From Photobacterium angustum (GTDB lineage: Bacteria > Pseudomonadota > Gammaproteobacteria > Enterobacterales > Vibrionaceae): a stretch of DNA of 64,000 nt. The translations under genes were made by a program, and so were the position numbers. The notes beneath the pieces were generated by a model. That model was given only the letters and a program-made list of their open reading frames with translations. It did not search any database and was not told the DNA's origin. Numbering within the stretch: position 1 is the first letter of the stretch; each line of letters opens with the position of its first letter. The stretch is from positions 62,001 to 126,000 of the forward strand of contig NZ_PYOM01000003.1 in NCBI RefSeq assembly GCF_003026365.1, given 5' to 3'. Below, one piece after another: positions 62,183-64,000 of this stretch.

Positions 62183-63011
62183 AAATATCTCACGTTGTTT
62201 GTGAGGGGCGAGAGATTAGCAGCTAAAAAGCATAAAGACCAGTCAAAAAATCCTTTATTTTCAATAAAAAAACCATGCGCTCTATCATTGTATGGCTTTT
62301 TAATTGGTAGATCATGACGTTACATATTTATGTTACAAATTTTGATTAACGATAAAAAATTGAATATTTATTATACAGACCGTATTGATAGGATAATAAT
62401 TACTAAACATCAAAAGTCTTTATTGCTCTAACTATTTTTTATTTGCTGTCATTTAATACGATAGATAACCATGTAGCAATAGTCTGCTTTTTTGCATGTT
62501 AACGACTATAACCATCAGTCATAGTGATTGACACAATAATGAGAAAAGGCATCACTTTCATAGCTCATCTCTTCGACTAGGTTTATTAGTAGGTGTTGGG
62601 ATATCACTTAATCGAGTCGAAGAGAGCAACTAATGAAAAATGATACATAATGAAGAAAGGTATAAATCTGAATATGTAAGAGCAGGTTAATCCACAATCA
62701 GATCATAAAAAGTCTGTGAGTTACTATGATCAATATGCAGAGTTTGATTAATAGCTGGGAGAGGAGCAGTTTGTAATCCATTTTAATCATCAATAAGAAG
62801 ATAATTTCACTATCGGTAGTCCCTTCCCGCTTATTCTAAAGTGCTCTTGTTAATAATCGATCTAAAGTAAATCTAACTTTATTAAAGCCCCCCTGATTTG
62901 ACCGATATGGAGAAACATCCATTGTTCATATATACAAGGATGGCAATTAGTCAGCCCCAGCAGAGAAACGCACATGTGCCATGAAACGATGAGAAAAAAT
63001 ATCTAAAAAAC
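62183..63011. other. Gene-free stretch between the BCCT and AraC genes, with inverted repeats
   Basis: 829 bp without a convincing gene. A perfect 11-bp inverted repeat (TCTCTTCGACT 62568-62578 / AGTCGAAGAGA 62615-62625, 36-base spacer) and a terminator-like hairpin on the minus strand (62266-62301) suggest a non-coding transcript. Short coding-like runs, for example around 62717, are interrupted by stops. The BCCT promoter should lie near 62190-62260. Confidence 0.5.
62266..62301 (-). terminator. Terminator-like hairpin on the minus strand upstream of the BCCT gene
   Basis: Read on the minus strand, AAAAAGCCATAC pairs with GCATGGTTTTTTT (one bulge). It is about 84 bp upstream of the BCCT start and over 700 bp after the AraC gene, so it may end an unannotated RNA or act in the BCCT leader. 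Confidence 0.4.
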
Positions 63012-63812
63012 TTAATCATTAACCCTTTTTTTAATGTACTGCTTAGGTGGTCGCCCCAAGGTTCTCTTAAAGAAAGTAATAAATGCGCTTACCGATTCGT
63101 AGCCTAAATCCTCAGATATCCGCTGCACAGGCTCCCCCGATGACAGTTTTTGTAGTGCCATTACAATATGAAGCTGTCCACGCCAATTACCAAAAGTTAA
63201 CCCTAATTCCTGCTTAACCAAACGCGCTAAGGTTCTTTCACTCATCGCATATTTACTTGCCCATTCGCTAACTGTACTACGATCACTTGGGTTCGCAATT
63301 AAAGCTAAAGCGATCTTTTGTAAACGAGGTTCTTCTGGAATCGGAAAATCAAACTGTTCAGAAGGCATTGTCGATAATTCATAAATTAGAACGTCAACCA
63401 ATCTCGCAGTATTCCCTTCGTCTTCATAAAACTGATCGAGCTCTGCTAACTTAACTATCAACTCACGTAATAAAGGAGACACTGATAAAGTACAGGCTTT
63501 TTCTGGTAGACCAATTACATCTGGCTCAATAAATAAATTACAAATATCGATATCATCTGAAATTGTGAGACTGTGAGGCACTTGGCTTGGGATCCAAACA
63601 GCGCAATTTGTAGGAACCATCCAAATAGCATTCGCAATTTTACATCGAACACAGCCACTTAAAGGTAATACCAATTGACCTTTCCGGTGAGTGTGAAACG
63701 GGAGTTCTTCATCGACATCAGATCTTGAAAATCTCATTGCCACTGCTTTTTGAGAATACGAATCTGAATCAAACGAAGGGATAGTTTTATTTAAAGTTAT
63801 ATTTTTTGTCAT
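63012..63812 (-). CDS. AraC-family transcriptional regulator (N-terminal cupin)
   Basis: 266 residues. Residues ~20-120 are a cupin-like effector domain (LPFHTHRKGQLVLPLSGCV, VWIPSQVPHSL). Residues ~165-262 are the AraC double helix-turn-helix: VSEWASKYAMSERTLARLVKQELG and VQRISEDLGYESVSAFITFFKRTLGRPPKQY. Proteins of this type often control a divergent transporter gene; the sequence to the right of the gene starts what may be one. Effector unknown. Confidence 0.9.
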   Translation of the reverse strand: MTKNITLNKTIPSFDSDSYSQKAVAMRFSRSDVDEELPFHTHRKGQLVLPLSGCVRCKIANAIWMVPTNCAVWIPSQVPHSLTISDDIDICNLFIEPDVIGLPEKACTLSVSPLLRELIVKLAELDQFYEDEGNTARLVDVLIYELSTMPSEQFDFPIPEEPRLQKIALALIANPSDRSTVSEWASKYAMSERTLARLVKQELGLTFGNWRGQLHIVMALQKLSSGEPVQRISEDLGYESVSAFITFFKRTLGRPPKQYIKKRVND

Positions 63813-63941
63813 AATTTAGTAAAATAATTGCCCTAGGGAATAATTTGTACCAAAAATATCTGAACAAAAGATGTATATCACATAAAAATAAAACGTCACA
63901 CCGAATCAACTGAATATGTAGACCTGAAATCAAAGTGTTCC

Positions 63942-64000
63942 TTGACGTCTCATTTATTAGCAGCCTTAGTAACCTTAGCTGCTATTGGATTGATGTTTGA
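63942..64000 (+). CDS. Possible N-terminus of a membrane transporter, cut by the window end
   Basis: TTG 63942 opens a frame that reads TSHLLAALVTLAAIGLMF and continues beyond the window. Its hydrophobic first 19 residues look like the first membrane segment of a transporter such as an MFS or LysE type. It is divergent from the AraC gene, which is the usual arrangement for regulator and pump. There is no good Shine-Dalgarno sequence, and the frame stays open upstream, so the start is uncertain. Confidence 0.3.
   Translation, partial: MTSHLLAALVTLAAIGLMF

Noticed and set aside
62717..62790. YYDQYAEFD-like peptide resembling a methyltransferase N terminus
   Set aside because: Interrupted by two stops within 12 codons and no continuation in other frames.
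63935..63950. GTG 63935 as start of the divergent gene
   Set aside because: It is in a different frame from the hydrophobic peptide that follows, and lacks a ribosome binding site.
1..64000. CRISPR arrays, tRNA/rRNA genes, insertion sequences, prophage genes
   Set aside because: No regularly spaced repeats, cloverleaf-like genes, transposases or phage genes were seen on reading the window and its translations.

Overview
The window looks like a chromosomal segment of a marine gammaproteobacterium of the Vibrionaceae, most likely Photobacterium. Supporting signs are low G+C, a set of core genes that read as Vibrionaceae-like (sbcB, yohJK-like pair with cdd, purT, tpm, nagK, tapT, roxA), Vibrio-type DUF proteins, chitin-related enzymes, a CARB-like beta-lactamase, and many GGDEF/MCP signalling genes. 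I saw no rRNA, tRNA, CRISPR array, insertion sequence or prophage. The genus is inferred from gene content, not from a database search.

Layout. 1-11 kb: end of sbcB, a short ToxR-like regulator, the CidA/LrgA-CidB/LrgB pair next to cdd (CRP site), a DMT transporter, purT with a PurR box, tpm, a MocR-type regulator divergent from a beta-hydroxyacid dehydrogenase, and a YgbA-like protein with a possible NsrR site. 11-19 kb: a lipoprotein, an HlyC/CorC-type membrane protein with a structured leader, a two-gene 2-oxoacid:ferredoxin oxidoreductase, a membrane protein, an AlkB-like dioxygenase and a lactonase. 19-27 kb: the most interesting block. It holds a secreted GH20 hexosaminidase, KDG kinase, RidA and N-acyl-D-amino-acid deacylase on the minus strand, and divergently a PLP D-amino-acid deaminase and an RpiR/SIS regulator on the plus strand. 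Together they could convert N-acetylglucosaminate (oxidised chitin monomer) to 2-keto-3-deoxygluconate and its phosphate. 27-31 kb: orphan pilin, CARB-type beta-lactamase, TSUP transporter, a 50-residue small gene, a gene-poor and possibly decayed stretch, and sulA with a LexA box.

31-45 kb: an amino-acid antiporter, diguanylate cyclase, RhlE-type helicase, NagK, TapT, a chemoreceptor, then a response regulator/CheC-like - diguanylate cyclase - DUF3802 operon, a glutaredoxin-like protein, a CheX-like DUF3334 protein and an acyltransferase. 45-52 kb: a K+ channel followed by two membrane-associated GTPases, HMG-CoA reductase and a GFA-family gene pair. 51-56 kb: an AttEFGH-like ABC exporter operon (ATPase, large permease, lipocalin-like lipoprotein). 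56-64 kb: RoxA, a MATE pump, an SDR/DUF2867 protein, a BCCT transporter, a gene-poor stretch with inverted repeats, an AraC regulator and the possible first codons of a divergent gene.

Genes with related roles are scattered: chitin/GlcNAc use (GH20, NagK, the deacylase-deaminase-KdgK set, possibly the lactonase) and c-di-GMP/chemotaxis signalling (two GGDEF proteins, MCP, CheC/CheX-like proteins). Start codons were moved from the longest reading frame where a Shine-Dalgarno sequence or family length favoured an internal start. Such cases are stated in the entries.
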